A DNA stretch of 53,781 nucleotides from DASUUI01 sp964577965. GTDB lineage: Bacteria > Gemmatimonadota > Gemmatimonadetes > Gemmatimonadales > Gemmatimonadaceae. Positions 17,361-26,177 of this stretch are shown here, piece by piece. The stretch is from contig CAZOAT010000008.1 of the NCBI GenBank assembly GCA_964577965.1, positions 1 through 53,781 of the forward strand, given 5' to 3'. Numbering within the stretch: the stretch's first letter is position 1; each line of letters begins with the position of its first letter. The notes below the pieces were generated by a model, which was not told where the DNA came from, did no database searches, and saw only the letters and a list, made by a program, of their open reading frames with translations. A program made the position numbers and the translations under genes.

Positions 17361-18995
17361 TTGGCCAACAATCGCAGAGACTTTCTGAAGACCGCATCCA
17401 CCGCCGCGATCGGTGCGGCTGTGCTCGGAGCATGCAGGCCCGCGCCAGGCACGGCGGCGGCAGCCGCGGCGATCACGCCGCAGCCAACGGTCGGGGATGC
17501 CAGCATCCGCGAGCTGGCGATGCTCGCGCTCGACGTCGCCCGCACCGCCGGCGCGGATTACGCGGACGTCCGCATTTCCGACCGGCGCGACGAATTCATC
17601 CTGACACGCGAGCAGCGGGTGCAGGCTACGAATTCCAGCCAGACGTTCGGCTTCGGCGTGCGCGCCCTCGTTCGAGGGTCGTGGGGATTTGCGGCGAGCA
17701 GCCGCCTCACGCGGGACGATGTCGCAGCCATCGCCCGGCAGGCAGTGGCGCAGGCGCAGGCCAACCGCGTCGCCCAGGTGAGGCCGCACGTCCTCGCGCC
17801 GGTGACGCCGGCCGGCGACATGGAGTGGCGCAGCCCAGCGCGCATCGACCCGTTCACCGTGGCGATCGAAGATAAAGCCCAGCTGCTGCTCGCAGCCAAC
17901 GCGGCCGCGCTGCAGGTGCAGGGCGCGAGATTTGTGAACTCCTTCATGAACTTCATGAAAGAGGAGAAGACGCTGGCAACGACCGACGGCTCCTTCATCG
18001 TCCAGACGGTCATCCGCTCGGCACCGAACCTCACCGTCACGGCGGTGGACATGCAGCGCGGCGACTTCCAGACAAGGCAGGCCAACGACGTGCAGCCGCG
18101 CGGGCTCGGCTACGAGCACATACTCGATGCGCGGTTCGTAGAGAATGCGCCGCGCTGGGCGGAGGAGGCGGTGCAGAAGCTGAGCGCCAAACCGGTTGAG
18201 GTGGGACGCTATGACCTGATCCTGCACCCGACGCATCTGTGGCTCACCATCCACGAGTCGATCGGTCATCCCACGGAGCTCGACCGCGCCATGGGTTACG
18301 AGGCGAACTATGCGGGCACGAGCTTCCTGGCCCCGGCGGACGAGTTCCTCGGCAAGTTCAGGTACGGGCCCGACTTCATGAACGTGCAGGGAAACCGTTC
18401 GGAGCATGGCTCGCTGTCGCAGATCGGCTGGGACGACGAAGGCGTCAGGCCGGACGACTTCATGATCGTGAAGGACGGGATCTTCAACGACTACCAGACG
18501 ACGCGCGAGCAGGCGATGTGGCTCGACTGGTGGTACAAGTCACAGGGGCAGGAAACGCGCTCGCACGGCTGCTCCTACGCGCAGTCGTGGGCCGACGTGC
18601 AGTTCCAGCGGATGCCCAACGTGTCGCTGATGCCGGGTGAGCAGGATCACACCTGGGAGGACTTGATCGCCGCGACCGACAGGGGAATCGCGATCGTCGG
18701 CGAGGGCTCGTTCTCGATCGATCAGCAGCGCTATAACGCGCAGTTCGGCGGTCAGGTGTTCTATGAGGTTCGTGGAGGCAGGATAGTGGGAATGCTCAAG
18801 GACGTCGCATATCAGATGCGTACACCGGAGTTCTGGAACGCGATGGACATGATAGGCGGCCAGCGGAGCTACATACTCGGCGGCGCAATGAACGACGGTA
18901 AGGGCCAGCCGAGCCAGTCCAATGCAGTCAGTCATGGTTGCCCGCCAACGCGGCACCGCCAGATCAACGTGATCAATACGGGGAGGACAGCGTGA
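17361..18995 (+). CDS. Tat-exported TldD-family metalloprotease, predicted lipoprotein
   Basis: 544 residues, TTG start at 17361 preceded by GGAGGACAGGGA. Tat motif NRRDFLK (residues 4-10) and a lipobox LGAC with Cys25 make it a likely Tat-dependent lipoprotein. The zinc motif HESIGH starts at residue 298; SHGCP is present near the C-terminus. The sequence is highly similar to the preceding paralog over its whole length, including the long block around FRYGP(D/E)FMNVQGNRSE and DDFMIVKDG(I/V)FNDYQTTREQAMWLDWWYKSQG. A tandem duplication is the simplest origin. The stop codon overlaps the GTG of the PmbA-like gene (GTGA), so the two are translationally coupled, as expected for TldD and TldE that form a complex. 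Confidence 0.9.
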   Translation: MANNRRDFLKTASTAAIGAAVLGACRPAPGTAAAAAAITPQPTVGDASIRELAMLALDVARTAGADYADVRISDRRDEFILTREQRVQATNSSQTFGFGVRALVRGSWGFAASSRLTRDDVAAIARQAVAQAQANRVAQVRPHVLAPVTPAGDMEWRSPARIDPFTVAIEDKAQLLLAANAAALQVQGARFVNSFMNFMKEEKTLATTDGSFIVQTVIRSAPNLTVTAVDMQRGDFQTRQANDVQPRGLGYEHILDARFVENAPRWAEEAVQKLSAKPVEVGRYDLILHPTHLWLTIHESIGHPTELDRAMGYEANYAGTSFLAPADEFLGKFRYGPDFMNVQGNRSEHGSLSQIGWDDEGVRPDDFMIVKDGIFNDYQTTREQAMWLDWWYKSQGQETRSHGCSYAQSWADVQFQRMPNVSLMPGEQDHTWEDLIAATDRGIAIVGEGSFSIDQQRYNAQFGGQVFYEVRGGRIVGMLKDVAYQMRTPEFWNAMDMIGGQRSYILGGAMNDGKGQPSQSNAVSHGCPPTRHRQINVINTGRTA

Positions 18996-20377
18996 GCCGC
19001 CCGAAGTCGCTCTTCAATCAGAGCCAGGCGCAGTACCTCTCGCGCGAGGAGGCGCAGCGCGTAGGACAGCAGGCGCTCCGTTCCGCCACCGCCGACGAGA
19101 CGCGGGTCATCATCAGCAGCGGCGCCCGCGCGAACACGCGATTCGCCGAGAATCAGATCTCGACAGCAGGCGACAACTACAACGCCACCGTGTCTGTGCG
19201 CAGCGTGTTCGGGCGTCGGGTCGCATCCGCCAGCACCAACCGACTGGACGACGAGTCGCTCGCGCAGGTGGTGCAGCGGAGTGAGGCTCTCGCGCGACTT
19301 GCACCGGAGGATCCGGAGATCATGCCGGAGCTCGGACCGCAGGAGTATCAGGCCAGGCCGCAGCCAACTGAGACATCGCCGCCGTCGCCGGCACAGCGTG
19401 CCGAGGCAGTCAGGGCGATCAGTGAGCAGGCACGCGCTGCAAACCTCGTATCGACGGGGTTCATCGTGTCCACGATGGGCGCTTCGGCGATCGCGAACTC
19501 GAAGGGGTTGTTCGCTTACAACAGGAGTGCTCTCAGCGCGTTGACCACTACGGTGAGAACGCCGGATGGTACGGGTTCAGGGTGGGCAGGCGCGACGCAC
19601 AACGACTGGGCGCAGGTGGATGCAGCTCAACTCGGGCAGGTGGCGGTCGAGAAGGCTGTTCGGTCGCGCGACCCGGTCGCAATCGAGCCGGGTCGCTACA
19701 CGGTCGTGCTCGAGCCGACCGCGGTCGCGAATCTCGTGCAGACGATGATCACCGGGTTCGGTCAGGCGATTAATGCCCGTGCGGCAGACGAAGGACGCAC
19801 GTTCTTCTCGAAACCGGGCGGCGGTAACAAGATCGGTGAAAAGGTCGTGGACGCTCGAGTGACCATCGTAGCGGACCCTGCGGATCCGGAACTCCGAGCG
19901 GGCGCCTTCACCGGCGAGGGGCTGCCGACGAAGCGCGTCGTGTGGATAGAGAATGGCATCGTCCGCAACCTGAACTACGACCGGTACTGGGCGCAGCAGA
20001 AGAACCTGGAGCCGACCGCGGCTCCCGGCGGGTTCAGGATGAATGGCGGCGACGCCAGTATCGCCGATATGGTGGCCAGCACGCAGCGAGGCATTCTCGT
20101 GACGCGCCTGTGGTACATCCGGCCGGTTGACCCGCGCACCATTCTCTACACCGGGCTTACCCGTGACGGCACGTTCCTCATCGAGAATGGCCGCGTGACG
20201 CGCTCGATCAAGAACATGCGCTGGAATGAGTCGCCGATATTCCTGCTGAACAACGTGGAAATGCTCGGTCGCCCGGTGCGGGTGAACTCGGACGAGAGCG
20301 GCGACGGCTCCAACGTGATCGTTCCGCCGGTCAAGGCAAGGGACTTCAACTTCACCAGTCTCAGCGACGCCGTGTGA
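18992..20377 (+). CDS. PmbA/TldE-like partner protein, no signal peptide
   Basis: 461 residues from a GTG at 18992 that overlaps the preceding stop and is preceded by GGGAGGACAGC. It shows the shared TldD/PmbA fold: an N-terminal domain with VIISSGARANTRFAENQIST, a middle IVSTMGASAIANSKGLFAYNRSA, and a C-terminal domain with GRYTVVLEPTAVANLV and TLVGG-like strands (RDGTFLIENGRVTRSIKNMRW). Where TldD has HExxxH, this protein reads EPTAVANLVQTMITGF, so it lacks the zinc motif and should be the inactive TldE-type subunit. Unlike its two TldD neighbours it has no Tat or Sec signal at the N-terminus. It could stay in the cytosol or travel with a Tat-signalled partner. Confidence 0.88.
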   Translation: MSRPKSLFNQSQAQYLSREEAQRVGQQALRSATADETRVIISSGARANTRFAENQISTAGDNYNATVSVRSVFGRRVASASTNRLDDESLAQVVQRSEALARLAPEDPEIMPELGPQEYQARPQPTETSPPSPAQRAEAVRAISEQARAANLVSTGFIVSTMGASAIANSKGLFAYNRSALSALTTTVRTPDGTGSGWAGATHNDWAQVDAAQLGQVAVEKAVRSRDPVAIEPGRYTVVLEPTAVANLVQTMITGFGQAINARAADEGRTFFSKPGGGNKIGEKVVDARVTIVADPADPELRAGAFTGEGLPTKRVVWIENGIVRNLNYDRYWAQQKNLEPTAAPGGFRMNGGDASIADMVASTQRGILVTRLWYIRPVDPRTILYTGLTRDGTFLIENGRVTRSIKNMRWNESPIFLLNNVEMLGRPVRVNSDESGDGSNVIVPPVKARDFNFTSLSDAV

Positions 20378-20443
20378 CGAGAATAGACCCTCCACTGCCT
20401 GCTGAGGAGAGTGTCGCCCGGCAGGCAGTGGACGGCGACATAC

Positions 20444-21118
20444 ATGTCAATCTCCGAGCATCATCTGCCTGTCGGCCGCACCGCGCGGTATGTGACGCTC
20501 GGTGGGGCGGACGCGGCTGTCAGCGAGATCTGGATCGTGTGTCACGGATACGGGCAGAGGGCGGCAAGGTTCGCGCGTGAGTTCGAGTCGATCGCAGACG
20601 ACAACCGCCGCGTCGTCGCACCCGAGGCGCTGTCACGCTTCTATCTGGATCCGCCGAGCGTGCAGACACATGGAACCGCGCGTATCGGCGCATCGTGGAT
20701 GACACGCGACGACCGTCAGGCGGAGGTCAACGACTACGTCGAGTACCTGAACGCGCTCTGGCGCCAGGTCAGCACCGGCATGAACGAACCCCGCCTCGTA
20801 GCGCTCGGCTTTTCGCAGGGCGCAGCGACGGCGGCACGCTGGGCGGTACTCGGCTCCGCTTTCCCGGCGCTGCTCGTGTTGTGGGCCGGATCGCTGCCCC
20901 GCGACCTGCTCGAGGGCGCGCCTCTGGCGAAGCTGAGCGCCATTCCACTGGTGCTCGTCGCTGGCCGGGATGACCGTTTCGCGCCCGACCACGTTGTGGA
21001 GGAAGAGGAGCGGGTGTTGCGCGACCGCGGGCTCGACCCGCGAATCGTTCGCTTCGACGGCGGACACGTGATCGATTCGGCGGTTCTGGCCGGTCTCGCC
21101 GGAGCGGGAACGACGTAA
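20444..21118 (+). CDS. Alpha/beta-hydrolase, phospholipase/carboxylesterase type
   Basis: 224 residues from the ATG at 20444; a GTG at 20411 would add 11 residues but its purine-rich sequence is too close to serve it. The catalytic triad is readable: Ser124 in GFSQG, Asp in VAGRDDRFAPD and His in FDGGHVID. An oxyanion region is at VCHGYGQ. This is the YpfH/carboxylesterase 2 group, small cytosolic serine hydrolases that cleave short acyl esters or lysophospholipids. There is no signal peptide. The gene follows the PmbA-like gene by 66 bp and converges on the M48 protease. Confidence 0.87.
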   Translation: MSISEHHLPVGRTARYVTLGGADAAVSEIWIVCHGYGQRAARFAREFESIADDNRRVVAPEALSRFYLDPPSVQTHGTARIGASWMTRDDRQAEVNDYVEYLNALWRQVSTGMNEPRLVALGFSQGAATAARWAVLGSAFPALLVLWAGSLPRDLLEGAPLAKLSAIPLVLVAGRDDRFAPDHVVEEEERVLRDRGLDPRIVRFDGGHVIDSAVLAGLAGAGTT

Positions 21119-21143
21119 CCGCACTGCCGGCTTACGGCAGCGG
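21119..21143. terminator. Hairpin between convergent genes (no T-tract)
   Basis: CTGCCG-GCTTA-CGGCAG gives a perfect 6-bp stem, extended by CCG/CGG around a small bulge. It sits between the esterase stop (21118) and covers the stop codon of the convergent M48 gene. A bidirectional terminator is plausible, but there is no T-run. Confidence 0.4.
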
Positions 21144-21971
21144 CTGACCCAGCGGTTCAGGCGGCGGTGTCTCGGGCGACGGCGGCAACGCGGCTACACG
21201 TCGGCGGAACAGCTCGTACTCCGCGTCATCCGTCCGCAGACCCTGAAGCTCTCCGGGAGTGATACGGTCGATGAGAGCCATGGCCGCATCGATGCGCGAC
21301 TCCTCCATGGGGTGGGACGCGAACCAGCTCTCGAGCTGGGAGGGAGTCCCGCGCGCCGCGTCGCGCGCCTCGAGGAAACGCTCGAACAATCGCGGCACTC
21401 CGATCGGGTGAATCCCCGCGCGGAACACATTGACCACGGCTTCCGAATCCGCCTCCAGCTCATCGCGCCGGCTGTAGCGCGCGAGGACGAACGACCCGCC
21501 GATCTGCAAAGCCGCCCGACCGACCTCGCTCTCGCACGTATTTGTCACCGAGCAGAGCACGGCGATTCCCACGTTTGCTCCGGTGTGCTTCTGCATCTGC
21601 TCGATGGAGTGCCGCTGCACGATGTGGCCGATCTCGTGGCCGAGCACGCCGGCGAGCTCGCTCACCGACTGCGTTGCCTCGATCAGCCCTCGATTCACGT
21701 ACACATAGCCACCGGGGAGCGCGAATGCATTGATCTGCGGGCTGTCAACGACGTGGAAGTGCCAGGTCAGGTCCCGCCGCTCGGTACGGTCCGCAATCTC
21801 CTGCCCGAGCCGCTGCACGTAGCCGGTGATGTAGGCGTCGGTGACCAGCGGCAGCTGCGAGTTGATCTCGTTCGCCGCATCGGCCCCGAGGGAGATCTCC
21901 TGTTCCTCGGCTACGGCACACGCAGCGACTGCGACTACAGCTGCGGTCGCGACACAGGCGGTGAGCCGCAC
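21132..21971 (-). CDS. M48-family zinc metalloprotease, predicted lipoprotein
   Basis: 279 residues from a GTG at 21971. The zinc motif HEIGH is at 112-116 and the third ligand Glu lies in ELEADSEAV. Hydrophobic residues 7-17 end in VAAC, with Cys18 as lipobox cysteine, so it should be anchored in a membrane facing the periplasm. This is the BepA/LoiP/YcaL type of M48 protease that takes part in outer-membrane protein quality control. The GTG is 4 bases after the stop of the CorC-like gene, which fits an operon. The frame is open to 22142, overlapping that gene; an ATG at 22034 is a possible earlier start. It ends with a Pro-rich tail (SPETPPPEPLGQPLP). Confidence 0.87.
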   Translation of the reverse strand: MRLTACVATAAVVAVAACAVAEEQEISLGADAANEINSQLPLVTDAYITGYVQRLGQEIADRTERRDLTWHFHVVDSPQINAFALPGGYVYVNRGLIEATQSVSELAGVLGHEIGHIVQRHSIEQMQKHTGANVGIAVLCSVTNTCESEVGRAALQIGGSFVLARYSRRDELEADSEAVVNVFRAGIHPIGVPRLFERFLEARDAARGTPSQLESWFASHPMEESRIDAAMALIDRITPGELQGLRTDDAEYELFRRRVAALPPSPETPPPEPLGQPLP

Positions 21972-21975
21972 CGCC

Positions 21976-23310
21976 TTACGCCGCGGCGGACGGATGACCG
22001 CGGTGCACACGGAGCGCGGCAACACGCCGCCCATCCATCGCGACCACCTCGAGCTCTCCGCCGGGGAACCCAACCCGGTCGCCCACGCGCGGCAACCTTC
22101 CCAGTTGGGCAAAGGCGTAGCCTCCCAGCGTTGTCCACTCACCCTCGGGGATGGGAAGACGGTGGTCCGAGCGCACGTCGATCAGCGACAGTGAACCAGC
22201 CAGCTCCAGCACGCCGTTGTCCTCGAACGCCGTACGGGCAGCGAGGTCGTACTCGTCGGAGATATCACCCACAACTTCTTCCACCAGGTCCTCGAGAGTG
22301 ACGATTCCCGCCGTGCCGCCATACTCGTCGAGTACCACGGCCATGTGCGCCCGCGTGCGACGGAGGTCGTCGAGGACCCGTGTGGCCGCCCGCGTGTCGG
22401 GCACGTACAGCGCCTCGCGCAATGAACTCTCCAGCACGAACGGTGTGCCTTCCTCCCTGAGCCACAGGTCCTTCGCCAGGAACACGCCCACCACATCGTC
22501 CAGCGTCTCGCGGTAAACGGGATAGCGCGAGTATCGCTCGTTCCGGAGGATCTCGCGTACCTCCTCCTCGTTCGAATCGATGTCGATCGCCACCACGTCG
22601 GTCCGCGGACGCATCACGTCCACGACCTTCTTGTTGTGGAAGTCGAAGACACCGGCGAGCATTGCGCTGTCCGATTCGTTCAGCGCACCGTGCGCGCGCG
22701 ACTGCATGACGAGCAGCCGCAGCTCGTCCGGCGAGTGCACGTTGTGCAGCTCGGAAACGGGCTGAATTCCGACAGCACGGAGGATCAGGTTCGCGGCGCC
22801 GTTGAACAGTGAGATCAGCGGGGACATCAGCCGTGAGAACCACACGAGCGGCGTGGTTACGAGTTTGCTCGTGGCCTCAGGCATCGTGAGCGCCACCGAT
22901 TTCGGTGCCAGTTCGCCAAGCACAACGTGCAGGAAGGTCACGATGAAAAACGCGATAACGATGAACGCGGTACCGTGTGCCAGCGCCTGCCCGCCCGGGA
23001 CCCCGACGACGTCGAAGACGTAGCCGAACAGCGCGGCCATCGCGGGCTCGCCGATCCAGCCGAGCGCGAGCGACGACACGGTGATTCCCAACTGGGTCCC
23101 CGAGATATACCGGTCGAGGTGCTTGAACGCCTTCTGTACGCTTCTGGCGCGGTTGTCACCGGCGGCAGCTTCCCGGTCTATCCGGCTGCGGCGCGCTGCT
23201 ACAAGAGAGAATTCGGCCGCGACGAAGAAGGCGTTCGCGAAAACCAGCAGGAATACGAAGAGGAGTTGAGCGATCAGCTCCCCACCGCCTATCGCCTCCA
23301 CATGCTCCAC
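21976..23310 (-). CDS. CNNM/CorC-HlyC family membrane protein
   Basis: 444 residues, GTG start at 23310 with GGAGAG five bases upstream. The DUF21/CNNM membrane domain (about 10-200) carries the landmarks FFVAAEFSLVAARRSRI, SGTQLGITVSSLALGWIGEP and HVVLGELAPKS. Two CBS motifs follow (RPRTDVVAIDIDSNEEEV and RAATRVLDDLRRTRAHMAVVLDEYGGTAGIVTLEDLVEEVVGDI), then a C-terminal CorC_HlyC domain. Eukaryotic and bacterial relatives export or regulate Mg2+ (or Co2+); the old name hemolysin is misleading. The M48 gene follows after 4 bases. Transcription is divergent from the sensor kinase at 23470 across 159 bp that contain a long inverted repeat. Confidence 0.92.
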   Translation of the reverse strand: MEHVEAIGGGELIAQLLFVFLLVFANAFFVAAEFSLVAARRSRIDREAAAGDNRARSVQKAFKHLDRYISGTQLGITVSSLALGWIGEPAMAALFGYVFDVVGVPGGQALAHGTAFIVIAFFIVTFLHVVLGELAPKSVALTMPEATSKLVTTPLVWFSRLMSPLISLFNGAANLILRAVGIQPVSELHNVHSPDELRLLVMQSRAHGALNESDSAMLAGVFDFHNKKVVDVMRPRTDVVAIDIDSNEEEVREILRNERYSRYPVYRETLDDVVGVFLAKDLWLREEGTPFVLESSLREALYVPDTRAATRVLDDLRRTRAHMAVVLDEYGGTAGIVTLEDLVEEVVGDISDEYDLAARTAFEDNGVLELAGSLSLIDVRSDHRLPIPEGEWTTLGGYAFAQLGRLPRVGDRVGFPGGELEVVAMDGRRVAALRVHRGHPSAAA

Positions 23311-23401
23311 GAGCTCTCCATTTCAGGGCACCGGCCGGGCGCCGGAAGGCGACCTCCACCCGGATCACCAGCTGCCTGGTGTTGGCAGCGTCGGGAAAGC
23401 T

Positions 23402-23442
23402 ATGCAAGACTTGTGGTTGACGGCAGATCGGGAGTCTTGCAT
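23402..23442. repeat. Perfect 10-bp inverted repeat upstream of the sensor kinase
   Basis: ATGCAAGACT (23402-23411) and AGTCTTGCAT (23433-23442) are exact reverse complements 21 bases apart. They lie in the gap between the CorC-like gene and the PilS-like kinase, 28 bases before the kinase start. They could be two half-sites for a dimeric regulator or a hairpin in the leader. TTGCA also recurs in the pilin promoter region at 29984. Confidence 0.5.
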
Positions 23443-23469
23443 TTTGCACGCCGCTGACTGCAAGTAACC

Positions 23470-24813
23470 GTGACCCGAGCGCACATGGAAGCGCCTACTA
23501 TTGAAGTGCGACCCGTCCTGCGCTGGATCTATGCGGCGAGGCTGGTACTTGCGGCAGCGATGTACTTCGCGGCTGTATCGGTCTGGCTGGAGGCGGAAGG
23601 GGCTTCGACCCTTATTGCCTCGGCGGCGCTCATAGGCGCGCTCGTCTTCACCGGCGGCTCGTTCTTCTACACAGATGTGTACGGCGGCCGGCCGGGGGGC
23701 ACTTTCCTCTACCTCCAGTCGCTGTTCGATCTGCTTCTGGTCACCGGCGTAGTCCATGTGACCGGGGGCGGGGAGTCGCCTTTCACGGCGCTCTACATCC
23801 TGGTCATTGCCGCTGCGGCGCTGCTGCACGACGGACGCGGTGTGGTCCTGGTCGCCGCGCTCGGGATTGTCGTGTATTTCGCGGACGCGCTGCTCCTCCA
23901 CGAGTTTGTATTCGAGCGCGCGCTGGCGCTCCAGCTTGCACTCTTTGCGGCGGTCGCATTCGGCAGCGGCCTGATAGCGGCGCGACTCCGGGCGCACGGG
24001 ACAGCGCGCGAGCAGATGGCCGCCGAGCTGGCGATGTTCAGGCTCCGGGAGGCCGACGTGCAGCGGCTGCGGGCGAGGGCCGGGCGACTGGAGGCGGTGG
24101 CACAGCTGAGCAGTTCACTCGCGCACGAGATCAAGAATCCGCTTGCGGCGATCAGCAGTGCAGTCGAGCAGCTCGGTGCGGGCGCTCGTGCAACCGAGGA
24201 TGAGCGCTCTCTCGCCGAATTGGTCACGCGCGAGTCCGACCGCCTGACGCGCCTGCTCGGTGAGTTCCTGGATTTCTCCCGTCTGGATCTCGCTGAGCGA
24301 CGCGTACTCGACATGCGCGATGTCGTGCGTGGCGCCGTGCAGCTGGCTGAATCGCATCCGGAACAGAGTCAGAATGTCGCGCTTGCCATGATGCTCCCGG
24401 ACCGGGATCTCCTTGTCGACGGAGACGCCGACGTGCTGCATCGTGCTCTGTTCAACCTGGTGCTGAATGCCATTCAGGCGTCGCCGGCCGGCGGCGTGGT
24501 GCTGGTGGAAGCTGAGGCGCTCTCGCCGCGGCAGACGCCGGTGGGTGAAGCTGCATTTCTGCGTGGCAGCGTGGCCGTCCGCGTCAGCGATCAGGGGCCG
24601 GGCGTTCCGCAGGATATCCTCGACCGCGTCTTCGACCCGTTCTTCACGACGAAGAAGCGCGGCAGCGGGCTCGGCCTGGCGATCGTTCACCGGTCCATCG
24701 CGGCGCACGGCGGCCACGTGGTGGTGGATAGCAACAGCTTTGGCGCCCGCTTCACCGTGATTCTTCCACGCACGGCAACGCCGGCCAGGCCGATGAGGGC
24801 AATCCATGGCTGA
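23470..24813 (+). CDS. pilS: Membrane sensor histidine kinase, PilS-like
   Basis: 447 residues from GTG at 23470 (an ATG at 23485 is possible). About six hydrophobic helices fill residues 20-170, then a short coiled linker (READVQRLRARAGRLEAVAQL) leads to the H-box SLAHEIKNPLAAI with His219. The ATPase part has the N-box NLVLNAIQA, VSDQGPGVP, FFTTKKRGSGLGLAIVHR and a closing RFTVILP. A six-helix membrane sensor with the PilS-type H-box, followed by an NtrC-family regulator and near pilins, fits PilS. No PAS domain can be recognised with confidence. It overlaps the regulator by 8 bp. The PilS name is an inference from layout and context; a generic NtrB-like kinase is the alternative. Confidence 0.85.
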   Translation: MTRAHMEAPTIEVRPVLRWIYAARLVLAAAMYFAAVSVWLEAEGASTLIASAALIGALVFTGGSFFYTDVYGGRPGGTFLYLQSLFDLLLVTGVVHVTGGGESPFTALYILVIAAAALLHDGRGVVLVAALGIVVYFADALLLHEFVFERALALQLALFAAVAFGSGLIAARLRAHGTAREQMAAELAMFRLREADVQRLRARAGRLEAVAQLSSSLAHEIKNPLAAISSAVEQLGAGARATEDERSLAELVTRESDRLTRLLGEFLDFSRLDLAERRVLDMRDVVRGAVQLAESHPEQSQNVALAMMLPDRDLLVDGDADVLHRALFNLVLNAIQASPAGGVVLVEAEALSPRQTPVGEAAFLRGSVAVRVSDQGPGVPQDILDRVFDPFFTTKKRGSGLGLAIVHRSIAAHGGHVVVDSNSFGARFTVILPRTATPARPMRAIHG

Positions 24814-26176
24814 TCGTCTCCCAAGCGTTCTCGTCATAGATGACGAGGCCGCAATCCTGGAAACCGTCCGCATCCTTCTGAAGAACGAGGGATTCGCGGT
24901 GCATACGGCCCTGGGTGGCAAGTCGGGCCTCGACCAGCTTGCCACTCTGCAGCCCGAGATAGTCATCACCGACGTGCGGATGCCGGACGTCACCGGCATA
25001 GACGTGCTCGCCGCGTCCCGCGCGCAGGACCCGGAGACACCGGTGATCCTGATGACTGCGCAGGCCAGCCTTCAGTCGGCCGTGGAGGCGGTGAATCAGG
25101 GTGCGTTCTACTACCTGCACAAGCCGTTTCGCAACGAAGAGCTGCTCACGCTGCTGCGGCGCGCCGTCGAGCATCGGCGGCTCCGGGTGGAGAACAAGAC
25201 GCTCAAGGCGGAGATCCGCAGGCGCGCTCACGGCGACCGTCCGGTCGGGAAGAGCTCGACCTGGATCGAAGTGCTCCGCGTCGCCGAAACCGTCGGGCCG
25301 ACCGAATCCATAGTTCTCCTGCAGGGTGAGTCGGGGACAGGTAAGGAGATCGTTGCGCGCTACGTGCACGAGATCTCGAACCGCGCGTCCGGCCCGTTCG
25401 TTTCCATCAACTGCGGTGCGCTCCCGGAGAGTCTCCTGGAGAGCGAGCTGTTCGGCCACGTGCGCGGCTCGTTCACCGGGGCTCACCGTGACAAGACCGG
25501 CCTGTTCGCGGCTGCATCCGGTGGGACGTTCTTTCTGGACGAAGTCGGCGAGATGTCGCCGGCGACGCAGGTCAAGCTGCTACGTGTGCTGCAGCAGCGT
25601 GAGGTGATACCGGTGGGCTCCACCGAGGCGATACCGATAGACGCGCGGTTGCTCGCAGCCACCAACCGGGATCTCGAGGAGGAGATCCGGCGCGGCAACT
25701 TCCGCAGCGACCTGTACTACCGGCTGAACGTCATTTCGCTTCACCTGCCACCGTTGCGCGAGCGGAAGGACGACATTCCGCTGCTGGCGGATCTGTTTCT
25801 GCGCAACGTTGCCGAGACACGGGGCGAGGAGCTGCGGACACTCGGCCCGGCTGCGCTGGCTGCGCTGCAGGCGTACGACTGGCCGGGAAACGTGCGGGAG
25901 CTGGAGAACGCGTTGGAGCGGGCCGCGCTGCTGACCACCGGAACGGTGATAGAGCTGAACGTGCTGCCGGAGCGTGTCATTCAGCCCCGCGCGGAATCAC
26001 TCGTCGCCGATCGCACGCCGGCGAATCCGACACTGGAGACGATCGAGCGCGCCTACATCGAGTGGATACTGCAGCAGGAGGATGGGAACAAGACACGCGC
26101 GGCGGAGGTCCTTGGAATCGACCCCTCCACGCTGTACCGAAAGATGTCCCGGTACGGAGGACAGGCGGCCGGGTAG
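24806..26176 (+). CDS. pilR: NtrC-family sigma-54-dependent response regulator, PilR-like
   Basis: 456 residues in three domains. The receiver (1-120) has the acidic pair DDE near 11-13, the phosphoacceptor Asp56 in ITDVRMPD, and the Lys in LHKPF. The AAA+ domain (about 140-380) has Walker A GESGTGKE near 175, the sigma-54 contact loop as GSFTGA near 221 in place of the usual GAFTGA, Walker B GGTFFLDEVGEM, and the arginine-finger region. A Fis-type helix-turn-helix closes the protein (KTRAAEVLGIDPSTLYRKM, about 430-450). It should activate sigma-54 promoters, and a good candidate lies upstream of the first pilin at 30073. It overlaps the kinase gene and is convergent with the membrane glycosyltransferase. 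Confidence 0.9.
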   Translation: MADRLPSVLVIDDEAAILETVRILLKNEGFAVHTALGGKSGLDQLATLQPEIVITDVRMPDVTGIDVLAASRAQDPETPVILMTAQASLQSAVEAVNQGAFYYLHKPFRNEELLTLLRRAVEHRRLRVENKTLKAEIRRRAHGDRPVGKSSTWIEVLRVAETVGPTESIVLLQGESGTGKEIVARYVHEISNRASGPFVSINCGALPESLLESELFGHVRGSFTGAHRDKTGLFAAASGGTFFLDEVGEMSPATQVKLLRVLQQREVIPVGSTEAIPIDARLLAATNRDLEEEIRRGNFRSDLYYRLNVISLHLPPLRERKDDIPLLADLFLRNVAETRGEELRTLGPAALAALQAYDWPGNVRELENALERAALLTTGTVIELNVLPERVIQPRAESLVADRTPANPTLETIERAYIEWILQQEDGNKTRAAEVLGIDPSTLYRKMSRYGGQAAG

Positions 26177-26177
26177 C

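Noticed and set aside
23384..23442. A sigma-54 site before the pilS-like gene
   Set aside because: The GG and GC pairs found there are 13 or 15 bases apart, not 10.
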